Below are positions 21,097 through 30,198 of a DNA stretch of 64,000 bases, piece by piece. A model generated the notes under the pieces. The model made no database searches, was not told the origin of the DNA, and saw only the letters and a program-made list of their open reading frames with translations. The translations under genes were made by a program, and so were the position numbers. This DNA is from Nitzschia sp. pyKryTriq1 (lineage: Eukaryota; Bacillariophyta; Bacillariophyceae; Bacillariales; Bacillariaceae), in assembly GCA_956465555.1 (NCBI GenBank), contig OY101125.1:684501-748500 (forward strand), written 5' to 3'. Positions within the stretch are counted from its first letter, which is position 1; each line of letters opens with the position of its first letter.

Positions 21097-22311
21097 CTAA
21101 CTTGGCGGGGGGTGTTGGTATCCAAAAGCCTCCATTAATTTTGGATCCAGGGTGTCTACTGCCGCCTGATAGTCTGCAACTGAAAACCCAAACCTGGGCG
21201 GTGGGTGCTTGGAATATTTGATCCAAGCAGTATATATTCCAGTCGATGCGTCGTGGCCCGGGCTGTCGGCCTTGGCCGAATCGACGATATAGACAAAATT
21301 TTGATCCGTACGAATCTGTCCTCCTGCGCACTCACAGACTGCCCGAATCGTTTCCTTAGGATAAAAGACCAAGTCTTCCATCCGAATAGCTACCCAAGGA
21401 AATTTGGCATCCTTGATATAATACGAGTACCAGTCGTTCCACAGGCCTGCGACACTTTGATGATGGTCTTCGCCCGCTCCATATCGTACCGTCACCTCAT
21501 TCCAAAGCCCCGTCTTGCGATCTTTGAGTGCTGGACAATCTCCAGAGTCGTGCCGTTTGTGTTTCCAATCGGCAGTATACGGGTTCTTACAGGTACTGCG
21601 AAACCAGGTGTATGGGTTGCGCATCGTAACTACCGGCAATATATATTCTTTGTTGATTTTCATAGCCTTTTGAGTCGAATGTAAATCCCGAAAAGTGGCG
21701 GGCGTGTGCTTCCCCCAAGGTACCTGCCAACGCATTCCATAACTTTCCTTGGATTGATGAGGCCCGGCTTTTTGTCGTCGTTCGGGGATTTCGCAATTTT
21801 GTTTCAACAAATGAGTGACGAGATTGGTGCCCGAGTTGAACATGCCAGCACTTCCCAACATACGTTCCAACGGTGGAGCTTGCTCCCGAAATTCTTTGCA
21901 ATGTTCTAGTCCCAGAATGTAGGGATGTGGTCCAACGACTTCTTGTACTTGCGACCAGGTGGGTAGGTCCGCTTCCATTTGGGGAGTCAATGTAACGCCT
22001 GCCTCTTCGAACATGCTGAGAATATGCCGTCGACCTTCTTCTTCCGTCATTTTTGGGAAGGATAATTCATAAGAGTCGGAACCCGTCCATGTGATGGTGA
22101 GAAGTGAAGAGTTGTCAATATTATTGTTGTTGGCGTTGGAAAAGAGTTGCTGGGAAGCTTCCAATGGCGAGGAAACGAACAACCAAACATTCAGAAATAA
22201 TATCGTCACAAACGCCAACGCGAAGAGCAGTTTTGCAAGGACCAACAACTGGATACCACCACCGCACGACCTGGATTTTGTCCTGGCGGTGGGGTGTGCC
22301 ACTTTCACCAT
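21097..22311 (-). CDS. Sulfotransferase-like type II membrane protein, paralogue B (404 aa)
   Basis: Single exon, ATG at 22311. A basic N-tail and one TM (about residues 22-47, 'LLVLAKLLFALAFVTILFLN') anchor a lumenal domain. Motifs shared with A and C are 'LPTWSQVQEVVGPHPYILGL', the 5'-loop 'GSAGMFNSGTNLVTHLL', 'MRWQVPWGKHTPATF', the 3'-loop 'TMRNPYTWFRSTCKNPY', and 'AIRMEDLVFYPKETIRAVCE'. It ends 76 bp from the CRAL-TRIO gene in convergent orientation. Unlike A it has no introns. The reaction is presumed to be PAPS-dependent sulfation of a secretory-pathway acceptor, which remains unproven for this family. Confidence 0.82.
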   Translation of the reverse strand: MVKVAHPTARTKSRSCGGGIQLLVLAKLLFALAFVTILFLNVWLFVSSPLEASQQLFSNANNNNIDNSSLLTITWTGSDSYELSFPKMTEEEGRRHILSMFEEAGVTLTPQMEADLPTWSQVQEVVGPHPYILGLEHCKEFREQAPPLERMLGSAGMFNSGTNLVTHLLKQNCEIPERRQKAGPHQSKESYGMRWQVPWGKHTPATFRDLHSTQKAMKINKEYILPVVTMRNPYTWFRSTCKNPYTADWKHKRHDSGDCPALKDRKTGLWNEVTVRYGAGEDHHQSVAGLWNDWYSYYIKDAKFPWVAIRMEDLVFYPKETIRAVCECAGGQIRTDQNFVYIVDSAKADSPGHDASTGIYTAWIKYSKHPPPRFGFSVADYQAAVDTLDPKLMEAFGYQHPPPS

Positions 22312-22617
22312 GGTCGATGGGTTACGGGTTTTTTGTGGCGTCTCGCAGGTGGTGAGTGAAAGTGCTGGTAGAGACCAATATGCTCATCGAGGAGGTGGCT
22401 GTTATCTAGTTTTGCTCATGGTCGAAGCTCGTTGCTCGAAGCGGCATTTTTTTTTGTACCGGGCATGGCGCGCGGGCGCGCACTGGGGGCCGCCGCACAC
22501 AGAAGTTGACACCGACAGCTGGTGCATTTTGATTGGTGATGGCAACGCGATCTTGAACTCCTAACTTTAACTACTACTCGTATCTGGACACCACCCTTCC
22601 TCAACCCTTCGGATCGA

Positions 22618-22677
22618 TACCGGTACATTCTGCCTGGTCGGTACCGGTACCAGTACTTGTACCAGGTACGAGTACGA
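22618..22677. repeat. GTAC/CCGG palindromic microsatellite-like tract
   Basis: Overlapping units of ggtaccggtaccagtac and gtaccaggtacgagtac. The same style of sequence is at 2276-2314, 7174-7222 and 63384-63545, all upstream of or between genes. Confidence 0.75.
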
Positions 22678-22800
22678 GATCACGACCACAATCACCATTC
22701 TCCAGAAGAGAATGCATCTTGTTCATGTTGTAGTCATCACGACCGGCCATGCGAAGGTCAAGAATGCGATCCAAGCATCGTCGTCCAAAAATCCTCTACT

Positions 22801-22816
22801 CTACTACTAGTAGTAG
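22801..22816. repeat. 16-bp perfect palindrome, second copy
   Basis: Identical to 2383-2398; a further copy lies 122 bp downstream. Confidence 0.85.
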
Positions 22817-22922
22817 CTAGACTAGTAGGTAGTAGTTTTCTAATACTAATTTGTTGTTTTGGAAGGAAGGACTACTGATCATGCTCTTCAAGCTTTAACT
22901 AACTCTGCAGATATTCCATGTT

Positions 22923-22938
22923 CTACTACTAGTAGTAG
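22923..22938. repeat. 16-bp perfect palindrome, third copy
   Basis: Identical to 22801-22816 and also followed by 'ctag', so the conserved block is about 20 bp. Confidence 0.85.
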
Positions 22939-23368
22939 CTAGTACTTCTAGAGCACCCATACCGATATGATGAGAGTATCTTGCGAAAGCAAAGACTGCA
23001 TGCCTCCTAGCTAGAAGGTAGTTGGTACAGAAGTAGAGTGGAAAATGATGTATCCTCCTCCACTGGTACTACTAGCTAGTAGCCAGCTACTCTCAACGAG
23101 CAGTAGAACGTAGCGAGGAGTCGTCAAGCACCAATACTTCTAGTAAAATTATAGTAAGTACTAGATTCAACCGAGTTCCAAAATAGCAAGAGTAAACTAG
23201 CTTAGCAGAATGTATTCCCATGGTCGGTTGTGTTTCCCTCGGTAGCTATTGGGGTAGGGGTCCACAAACGGCGATTTGTCCCGTCGTCGTCGTCGTCGTC
23301 GTGGGTGAAGACGAGAGTCGTTGCGATTTCGTCGTACTGACTGTAGTAAGAACCAGACGAAGAATCTT

Positions 23369-24346
23369 CTAAAAGTCGCAAACCACCCACTCGCTGCCTT
23401 CCCCGGGATTTTGTGGTATTGTATTGCGTGGATCGCTGTCGTCGCTAATATGAATCCATTCGTCCAGCGTTTCTCTAGTAGGCCGACGCTGCGTGGGTTC
23501 ACCCGAGTAGAGTCCCCCTTGGATCAATTCATCCACAATGAACTTTTGCATCAGCTGCCCATGAACAACCTTTAGACGTTCTCGAAACTCTTGCTTGGCC
23601 TCCGCTTGCTCCTCTACTTCTCGGATAACAAGCTGTTTGAAGGCTTCTAGTTCCATGATTTCATTCCTGTCTTGTAATTCTTCGAGGCACGAATCAAATT
23701 TTCGATAGTACTCCTCCAAATCCAGAAGCGGCTGCTCTGGTAGCCCCCGCCGTTCTTGCTGCATTCGTTCATCAATCCCCCGGAGCTTTCGTAGCCGTAT
23801 TGTTCTCCGGTGGACAATCCGACTTCGAAAGACCTCTAGAAATAATTCCTCCCTCAAGACCCGCCATGCTTCCCGTAACGCCGTTCGTTGTGCGGCGATT
23901 TGTTCCAGCTGCAGTAACATTAGAACCTTGTTCTTCTGCTGTGATTTGCGTTGACGTTTTTCCATCGCTATCCGCTCGGATCGGGCTTCTTGTTCGGACG
24001 ATTCAGTGCAAGCGGTGGAAGCACCCCGACTGACAAACACCACCGTTTGCTTTATCGTCCGTGACAGTTCTTCTTCGTGTTGATGCAGAGGCTGGGTGGT
24101 TCTCATTTTGTCGTCCCACGTGGTCGTCGTATCGACTGTTTGATCATCTCCCGAGGCATGATGCTGGTGATGATGATGTGCTCCAAAATAGAAAGGAATA
24201 TGGTTTCCTTTAGTTGTTCGCTTCACAAATTTCTGAATGGGGGCTAAATTTGCACCCAGCTGGTGGAACGATGGTTTGTTCAACCATCCTATTAGATTGT
24301 TCTTTGATTTCCGCTGCTGCTGTATGAGAGACGCGAAAGTATTCAT
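23369..24346 (-). CDS. Coiled-coil protein with tandem W-x-x-[IV] C-terminal tail (325 aa)
   Basis: Single exon; first ATG at 24346. The N-terminus is basic and could be a mitochondrial presequence ('MNTFASLIQQQRKSKNNLIG'), but this is weak. A His-rich stretch (HHHHQHH) precedes a long Arg/Glu/Gln-rich helical region (about residues 120-275) such as 'LREAWRVLREELFLEVFRSR', then an acidic tail with 'LDEWIHISDDSD' and a terminal 'GSEWVVCDF'. The tail matches that of the neighbour at 26285-26995, so the two are probably diverged duplicates. No known family is recognised. The W-I-H-I and W-V-V-C segments in acidic context resemble Atg8-interacting motifs, offered only as a hypothesis. Confidence 0.6.
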   Translation of the reverse strand: MNTFASLIQQQRKSKNNLIGWLNKPSFHQLGANLAPIQKFVKRTTKGNHIPFYFGAHHHHQHHASGDDQTVDTTTTWDDKMRTTQPLHQHEEELSRTIKQTVVFVSRGASTACTESSEQEARSERIAMEKRQRKSQQKNKVLMLLQLEQIAAQRTALREAWRVLREELFLEVFRSRIVHRRTIRLRKLRGIDERMQQERRGLPEQPLLDLEEYYRKFDSCLEELQDRNEIMELEAFKQLVIREVEEQAEAKQEFRERLKVVHGQLMQKFIVDELIQGGLYSGEPTQRRPTRETLDEWIHISDDSDPRNTIPQNPGEGSEWVVCDF

Positions 24347-24995
24347 GGTCAAGACGGAGATTATTAGTGATGTGATCCAATTTGTTGTTTGCGAATTCTT
24401 TTATTGTTATTGGAGATGGAAGGTTCGTTGACGGCTTTTGCTTTTGTCGGATATTCTGCTCCGTCAGAACAAAGAAAGAAATGAAGAGATCGTTGATGTC
24501 ATCAGCAGTCAGTACTTGGTACAGTACTCATGTATTTACTCGTCGTTGTTCGCAGCAACTCCGCGGAAGACCCAGAATTCCTCTCGCTCAAAGAATTTCC
24601 TCGTTCCTCGGACGTGGTTGGAAAAAGTAGCGCGTTTGACACGGGGTCCCCCTGTGGTATCTTTCCAACAGGAAAATCTTGCGTATGTAGAACCACTTGT
24701 AGGAATTGGTACTTATACCCAAACGCGATACCCGGGGAGGAGTCGAGTCGTGCGTCATAATCCCCCGCATTTTGGGGGGTACACGACTGGGGTGGCTCCA
24801 ACGTGTTCTCCTTCTTGTTCTTCTTGTTCTCCTTTCTTTATCTCGCCTCTGTCTCGTCTCTCACACTCTGTTCTACTAGCAGCGAGCACAACAAGCTAAT
24901 AGAGGTAAACGAAGAGCCACCAAGAACTTTCAAAATTTGTTGCCATGATAGTCTAGAGGGCTGCATGCTGGTGCTACTAGTTACTGTAGAGGAGT

Positions 24996-25058
24996 GATGA
25001 GCAAGAAGTATGAAGGGGGAGGAGGAGGAGTCTGCCTCCTCCCCCCTCATCGCTCATC
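24996..25058. repeat. Imperfect stem-loop
   Basis: gggggaggagg (25015-25025) pairs with cctcctccccc (25035-25045) across a 9-nt loop. Further out, gatgagc (24996-25002) pairs with gctcatc (25052-25058). Possibly a MITE-like or hairpin remnant. Confidence 0.7.
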
Positions 25059-25255
25059 GTGCTGTGCCAGCACTCTACTAGCTACTAGTAGGCACCCTCA
25101 ACCCTCACAATTCCGCAAATTGACTTATTCGAATAAAGAAGAAGAGCACGATAGGAGGATCATGGCAAGGCGGAAGGAGCGTCCTCTTACTACACTCCCC
25201 CCTGCTGGTTCTTGTTTCTTCTCACACATATTCGTACATACTTGTTTATGCAGGT

Positions 25256-25334
25256 TGAGAGATTATCTGAGTCCAGGCAATCAATGGTATCTCATTGAAA
25301 TCTCATGAGAGATTATCTGAGTCCAGGCAGTCAA
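25256..25334. repeat. Direct repeat, about 28 bp with 50-bp period
   Basis: 'tgagagattatctgagtcca' followed by 'ggca.tcaa' occurs at about 25256-25284 and 25306-25334. It lies about 35 bp upstream of the copia-like ORF, so it may be a terminal-repeat or leader remnant of the element. Confidence 0.75.
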
Positions 25335-25369
25335 ATCCCTTCCGTTGAAAGAGTCATAATTCAACGGAA

Positions 25370-25732
25370 ATGACCGATGGACGAGATACAAATCCTCGAG
25401 ACAAAAGTGTCTTCAAACAGCGAGCGGAAGCTCACTCTTTTGTTATCTTTATCACTGTGATCTCTCTCTTGATCATTATAACTAAAGCGCTCTTCCCCGA
25501 TGAAAACAGTTCCTCCGACGAGGAACTTGATCCACTGCTAGCCTACAAGGCATCAGCAGACCCGGATACAATGTATAACTATAATCAATCGACATCTGCT
25601 GCTGGTGCCCCCATATCGAATAGGCCTTCCCTTCTAGTATTACTATTAGTTGTCAGGAAGAATCCATTCGGTATTTTCTCAGCAGGTAGTCTAGCTCCTA
25701 CTAGTACTGTATCACACACTTTGGAGTTTTGA
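25370..25732 (+). mobile_element. Fragment of Ty1/copia-type (CoDi-like) retroelement
   Basis: A 120-codon ORF. Its middle part 'ELDPLLAYKASADPDTMY' resembles the segment leading into the reverse transcriptase domain of diatom copia (CoDi) polyproteins, where [NH]PLL.[YF].A.ADPDT[ML]Y followed by HEA is typical. After TMY the similarity stops and the reading becomes unrelated CTAG-rich sequence, so only a scrap of the element is present. The preceding hydrophobic stretch 'FVIFITVISLLIIITKALF' is not typical of copia and may be host-derived. No LTR pair was identified. Recognition rests on memory of family motifs. Confidence 0.5.
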
Positions 25733-26284
25733 AGTCGGAACTTCGCTCCTCTGTGTGCTGGCAGCAGTCCGAAATCAGAATATGTGGCTGAGCAAGGAGA
25801 AATTCGAAATGGAAAATACGAGTTCGAGTAGAGGGCTCGCCATGATCTCCAAAAATAATTGTTCCGACCATCGTGCTTCTTGCAACTCAACGGTTCATGT
25901 CCCACATGGAGTTGCATACAATTTTCAATAGTGTCATTTCTGTTTAGCTGCCGAACGGCTAATAGTTTGTCCTAAGTGCCATTATCATTATTGCCCCTAT
26001 TTCTAAGTAAAAATTTCCAATTAGACCAAATCGCGTGCACACGTCAAGGTCGATGGTCGATGATGCTCATAAATTCCGCGAAAAACTCGGAATGAACTCT
26101 CTTTGGCGCCACAAGACCTGAAAAGATCATACTGTTGGCTGCTCGTCCCGGTACGGTACGAGTACTACTAGTACCGGTAGAGCTAGCACCTTCACTCTAC
26201 AGTAGACTACAACACTCCAAACTATGGACTGTTTACTGGCACTGTACTAGCTTTGATTCTCACAAGTTTTCATTATAAATTATT
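25733..26284. other. Spacer, nothing recognised
   Basis: About 550 bp between the retroelement scrap and the 3' end of the second coiled-coil gene. It contains one GTAC/CTAG palindromic patch near 26150-26195. Confidence 0.5.
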
Positions 26285-26995
26285 TTACGAACATAGTACC
26301 CAATCGGAGCCTCCCCCTCCTGACTTTGAATGGAAATAATCGTCATCAATTTCAATCCAATCCCCTGGTTGCTTGTCGTCATTTTCTGACGATTTGTCGG
26401 ATTCGCCGATCATGACAGGCATAAAGTAACTGCAGTCGTTTTCATCACTCGTTATAGCTACTCTCGTTTGAATATATTCTGCTTCTTCCTGGATCTCGCC
26501 CCCCTTCAATTCTTGAAGGCGAGATCGAAGGTCCTCGATCCGTCGTCGTAGCTCGATTCGTTCCATTTCCTTTTGGGTTTCTCGAATTCTGGCTTGAAGC
26601 TCCTGGACAATATTTAGCTTGATTTCCTCCTCGTCTTGTAATTTTTGTTTCCACCAATCTACAGTCTCTTGGCAGTCAGTCCGCACATGTTCCAATCCGT
26701 GCTTCCATGCTTCGTTGGCTCGATATTCGGCTCGACAGAGTTTCACCAACCGATCCACCATAAACGGTGACATATCCCGGTCAGAAAATTCCGCCAGGAT
26801 AGCTCGGAGGAACAATTCTTGCGACTCGTTGGCGTAATCGTCAGATCTCGACATCTGATCTCGCCATTTTGATCGAACCGATTCTAACCGACGACTGGCA
26901 CTTTGCAATTCAACATGTCGACTCGATCGGTCTCGCGCTCCCTGCACCTGCAGCAGGGTAAGCTTGGAGTAGCTGAAGGACGTGAATTCTGGCAT
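26285..26995 (-). CDS. Coiled-coil protein with tandem W-x-x-[IL] tail, paralogue of 23369-24346 (236 aa)
   Basis: Single exon; first ATG at 26995 (the open frame upstream starts only from a TTG). Residues about 15-170 are strongly helical and charged, with 'IRETQKEMERIELRRRIEDL' typical of coiled coil. A segment around residues 55-110 contains 'ELFLRAILAEF', resembling 'ELFLEVFRSRI' in the neighbour. The acidic tail has 'GDWIEIDDDYF' and ends 'GGGGSDWVLCS', paralleling 'EWIHISDD...GSEWVVCDF' in the other copy. No family is recognised. The two genes have the same orientation and lie about 2 kb apart with retroelement debris between them. Confidence 0.6.
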   Translation of the reverse strand: MPEFTSFSYSKLTLLQVQGARDRSSRHVELQSASRRLESVRSKWRDQMSRSDDYANESQELFLRAILAEFSDRDMSPFMVDRLVKLCRAEYRANEAWKHGLEHVRTDCQETVDWWKQKLQDEEEIKLNIVQELQARIRETQKEMERIELRRRIEDLRSRLQELKGGEIQEEAEYIQTRVAITSDENDCSYFMPVMIGESDKSSENDDKQPGDWIEIDDDYFHSKSGGGGSDWVLCS

Positions 26996-27482
26996 GTTAT
27001 CGCATGTATCGGTGTGCCTTGGTCGATTATTGATTACTGTAAAAGGTTGATGTTTCCTCGTCCTCCGATCATAAAGAGAAAGGTCACCTTGCTTGGACAG
27101 AAGCAGCAGAGCGACGAAAGAAAGATGCCGGGTTCGGTGGCAGTAGAGCGAGACTACAGTACGTACAACACTTCTGTACAATAAGCACTGGGGGTATGGT
27201 ATGATACTCGATCGAACGAGTATGCGTACTTCTTGTACTGTACCGTGCGTATGTACTTCGCTGCGATGACTTTTTCGGTGCGCGCGCTCTGCCCGCTGTC
27301 ATCGAGAAGATGCGTCATCCTTTCCTGGCTTAATTTTCACTTGGACGAACGAGCACGAAAAGTCGAATGAGTCGTCCAGGATGTTCGTGCGTGCGTGGTT
27401 CGATCCAAGGATCTTCTTTACTCTCATCTCAGTTTTAATGTTCTATTCTACTACTCCTACTGTACTCGTAAGAGTAGGGAGA
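26996..27482. other. Spacer, nothing recognised
   Basis: 5' flank of the second coiled-coil gene and 3' flank of the short ORF 27483-27839. ORFs here are overlapping and featureless. Confidence 0.5.
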
Positions 27483-27839
27483 TTATGGTTTTCGAAGAGC
27501 CAAACCGACACATTGCAATTTCTCACGAAATAATTGGACTCCTCCTCCAAATAGCCATGCTTTGGGGGGCTCTGCCGACGCATTTTCCAGTTGGAATAAC
27601 GTAATTCCTGTTTCGGTGGATGATTCTTGATTGATATTATTCACAGGGGACATCCGGTTTAGGTCTGCCGCGGCGCTGTCGTTGAAGGCAGTGGAAGACG
27701 ACGAAGATGAAGACGAATCGAATAATCGCGACGTTTCTTGGTCGTGCACGGAGACGCCTGGGCCCGGAAAACTCAGGGGAGCAAATCCACCTGTGACGAC
27801 AAGAGATATCAAAAGGAGAAAGAAACGAAGAAGTATCAT
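27483..27839 (-). CDS. Short secretory/plastid-targeted protein (118 aa), possibly incomplete
   Basis: ATG at 27839. The N-terminus 'MILLRFFLLLISLVVTGGFA' is a signal peptide ending G-G-F-A-P, which fits the diatom plastid pre-sequence (Phe at +1). A Ser-rich transit-like region with poly-Ser follows. The rest ('GITLFQLENASAEPPKAWLF', then 'FREKLQCVGLALRKP') matches nothing I recognise. The small size suggests either a genuine small plastid protein or the 5' exon of a decayed or longer gene, although no convincing continuation was seen downstream. Confidence 0.5.
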   Translation of the reverse strand: MILLRFFLLLISLVVTGGFAPLSFPGPGVSVHDQETSRLFDSSSSSSSSTAFNDSAAADLNRMSPVNNINQESSTETGITLFQLENASAEPPKAWLFGGGVQLFREKLQCVGLALRKP

Positions 27840-28461
27840 CGTGTTGTGGTCAACAAGAAAGTGATTCTCTCTCTACTAGAGCTAAGGCAGAGAGCATCTC
27901 GGAGAAGGGGAGACGTGAGGACTATTTAGTACCATACAATTGAAGGGGCGAGAGATCGAGGTTGAAACAAGGTTGGAGGTTGAAAGTAGTACAGTAGCTT
28001 GCTAGTCTAGTGTACTTGAAACACGCGACACGCGACACGAAAAGAGAAGGCGAAAACAGACGGCGTTTTCAAATTCCGAGGTAGTGGCTGCTAGGCGGCC
28101 AGACGCGAACAAAGTCGAACAGTCGAACTCATTTTGGGGCAGTCTGTGCGTGCGGAGGAGGAGGAGGGGAGGAGTCAGTCGACATTACGTGACTTTGGCT
28201 GGGTGACTTCGAAATTCGAGCTTTGCGATTATTGAGTCTTGCTGTCCTAGCTAGCAGTCGTAGTAGTAGTAGTAGATACTTCGTACAGTAGTTGTTGTTG
28301 TCAAAGCACGCCCTTGTAGACGATGCTGTATGACTTCTTGCCGAATAGAAAACGAAATGTGCTGGGAGACGAGAGATCATAGCAAAAGAGAGAACGATCG
28401 ATCGCACCGCATGACGGCTTATGGTCGACGGACGCGCAAAGAGTAAACAGAAGAATACCAA
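27840..28461. other. Divergent spacer
   Basis: About 620 bp between the start codons of the short plastid ORF (-) and sulfotransferase-like gene C (+). It includes CTAG-rich DNA, a tagtag run at about 28260-28277 and a small acacgcgac repeat near 28021. No gene. Confidence 0.5.
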
Positions 28462-29760
28462 ATGGTCCAGTTGAACCCAACAATAGGCCGCCGTCCCAAG
28501 CAGCGGCGCCGAAGATTGAAACGCTGGGTCTATATTGCTGGCACTCTGATGACAATATTGATTTATCAGTACAGTCAAATGACTGCATTGATGGCGTCGA
28601 ATACTAGTTACTTTACCGGCTACGATCCATCAGTGGGGGAACCGACCAGGACGAAGGCCTCTAGCAGCCATGTTGTGATACTACGGGATGCCAGTGGCAA
28701 CGTCGTCTCTCGAAACACAACAATATTTTCGCAATTTCTTTCACATTCCGACAACATGTCTCCGTTGGTGGCCGACACAACACTCGCTCAGGCGAAGAAA
28801 GACCGCGAACCTATCCTGGCCATTTTGAGAGATGCCGGAATCGACGACAATTTGGAACTCTCCGAGCTTTTGACTCTGCCGACATGGAAGCAGGTGGAGA
28901 ATCTGTATGGATCGCAACCAGTGATAGTTGGACTGCATGAGTCTTCCTGTCAAGATTTTCGCGCCAAGGTTCCACTCCCAGAACAACGATTTTTAGGTGT
29001 TTCGGGCATGTTCAATAGTGGGTCTACAGCCTTTGGGATCTCACTCCAGGCGAATTGTCGATTCCCCAATCACCCGCAAAACATGTCTAATGATGTTATA
29101 CATGACAGCAACGGTATGTTGGATCAAGTTCCATGGGCCAAGCATAAAATGGCGACTGAAAAGTACAATCACACGATCCACAATGGCATTCCGAAGGACA
29201 CTGTTCTTCCGATCGTCCTGGTGAGAGACCCGTTCTATTGGATGCACTCCATGTGCAAACAAGGATATGGAGCACGGTGGGACCACATCTCGGACAAGCA
29301 CTGTCCTAATCTGGTACCCAATGATTTCGATCGGCAACGTTTCAAACGACTCGAAAAGTCGGAGTCTGTCACTGTTTGGATGGGAAAGAATGCCAAGGTA
29401 GGCCCCTCGTGGCCGTCGTTGGTCCATTATTGGAATGCGTGGTATCGATCGTACGTTCAAGCAGACTTTCCTCGGTTGATGATTCGATTCGAGGATACGT
29501 TATTTCATGGTCGACAGGTCATGAAACAAGTCTGTGAGTGTGGAGGCGGGGAACTCGTTGCGACGGATCGTCATTTTTATCTGCTGGACGAAGCCAAGTG
29601 GCAACATAAACATGCCCAAAACAACATGATATCAGCCATGATCAAGTATGGGACGGATGCTGGACGGTACCGCAACATGACAAATGATGATTTGGACTTT
29701 GCACGGAGGCATTTGGATCCCAGCTTGCTGGACCTTTTTCACTACCAGTCGGCGACGTAA
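28462..29760 (+). CDS. Sulfotransferase-like type II membrane protein, paralogue C (432 aa)
   Basis: Single exon, ATG in context 'ccaaATGG'. A highly basic tail (PKQRRRRLKR) precedes one TM (about residues 23-46), then a stem with several N-glycosylation sequons and the catalytic-type domain. Signatures are 'LPTWKQVENLYGSQPVIVGL', the 5'-loop 'GVSGMFNSGSTAFGISL' (Ser-Thr where A and B have Thr-Asn), the 3'-loop 'LVRDPFYWMHSMCKQGY', 'WNAWYRSYVQADFPRLMIRF', and 'MISAMIKYGTDAGRYRNMT', shared almost word for word with A. The C-terminus 'LDPSLLDLFHY' aligns with 'LDPELMELFKY' of A. A and C are therefore closer to each other than to B, by eye. Confidence 0.82.
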   Translation: MVQLNPTIGRRPKQRRRRLKRWVYIAGTLMTILIYQYSQMTALMASNTSYFTGYDPSVGEPTRTKASSSHVVILRDASGNVVSRNTTIFSQFLSHSDNMSPLVADTTLAQAKKDREPILAILRDAGIDDNLELSELLTLPTWKQVENLYGSQPVIVGLHESSCQDFRAKVPLPEQRFLGVSGMFNSGSTAFGISLQANCRFPNHPQNMSNDVIHDSNGMLDQVPWAKHKMATEKYNHTIHNGIPKDTVLPIVLVRDPFYWMHSMCKQGYGARWDHISDKHCPNLVPNDFDRQRFKRLEKSESVTVWMGKNAKVGPSWPSLVHYWNAWYRSYVQADFPRLMIRFEDTLFHGRQVMKQVCECGGGELVATDRHFYLLDEAKWQHKHAQNNMISAMIKYGTDAGRYRNMTNDDLDFARRHLDPSLLDLFHYQSAT

Positions 29761-30198
29761 TCCACTGTTCCAGAAATTAGTCTTTATTTCCTGGCTGAAC
29801 AATGTCTCCAGTTACTTTAGAGTGAGATGAAGTGCAAGCTTTCCGAATTTACTAGTAGGCAAAATCTATACTCGCATATCAGAGTGGCCGCGGGCTGCAA
29901 CTGCGGAAAAAAAATTCCATCGTGGAAAACTCAGTATCGTACTTCCGTAGGCCCCGTGTAATTGCATCCGACAAGGTGTTGATAGGCAGTGGCGCAGCAA
30001 CAATGCCATCTATTGGGTCGTATCATTATTGTAGGGATACGGTCATGAAGTGGTTATCCATCCAATTTCTGATGGATTGGCAGTTGAGCCCAAAGTGCCT
30101 CCACGACGAGATGCGTTGTCCCTTGCTTTCAATCTCCTTTGTATAATATTTAATCCTTGAATGGAACTGCTGGTCGTCACAACAGTCCTTCCTTCTCT
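29761..30198. other. Convergent 3' spacer, nothing recognised
   Basis: Lies between the stop codons of sulfotransferase-like gene C and the ferredoxin-like gene. Only featureless short ORFs. Confidence 0.5.

Larger units (their letters stand above)
22312..23368. other. Palindrome-rich spacer
   Basis: No gene supported. It holds GTAC/CCGG palindromic DNA (22618-22677), two copies of the 16-bp palindrome, and many CTAG motifs at 22790-23170. ORFs here are short and repetitive. Confidence 0.6.
24353..25369. other. Spacer with hairpin and 50-bp-period repeat
   Basis: Several ORFs of 60-150 codons overlap on both strands with no domain content. An extended hairpin is at 24996-25058 and a direct repeat at 25256-25334, next to the retroelement scrap. 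Confidence 0.55.

Noticed and set aside
24438-24899. 153-codon plus ORF and antisense 99-codon ORF
   Set aside because: No domain; composition typical of spacer; no splice partner found.
27605-27640. Possible 34-nt intron in the short plastid ORF (gtgaat...acag)
   Set aside because: Too short for the spliceosome and the frame reads through it as plausible coding sequence.
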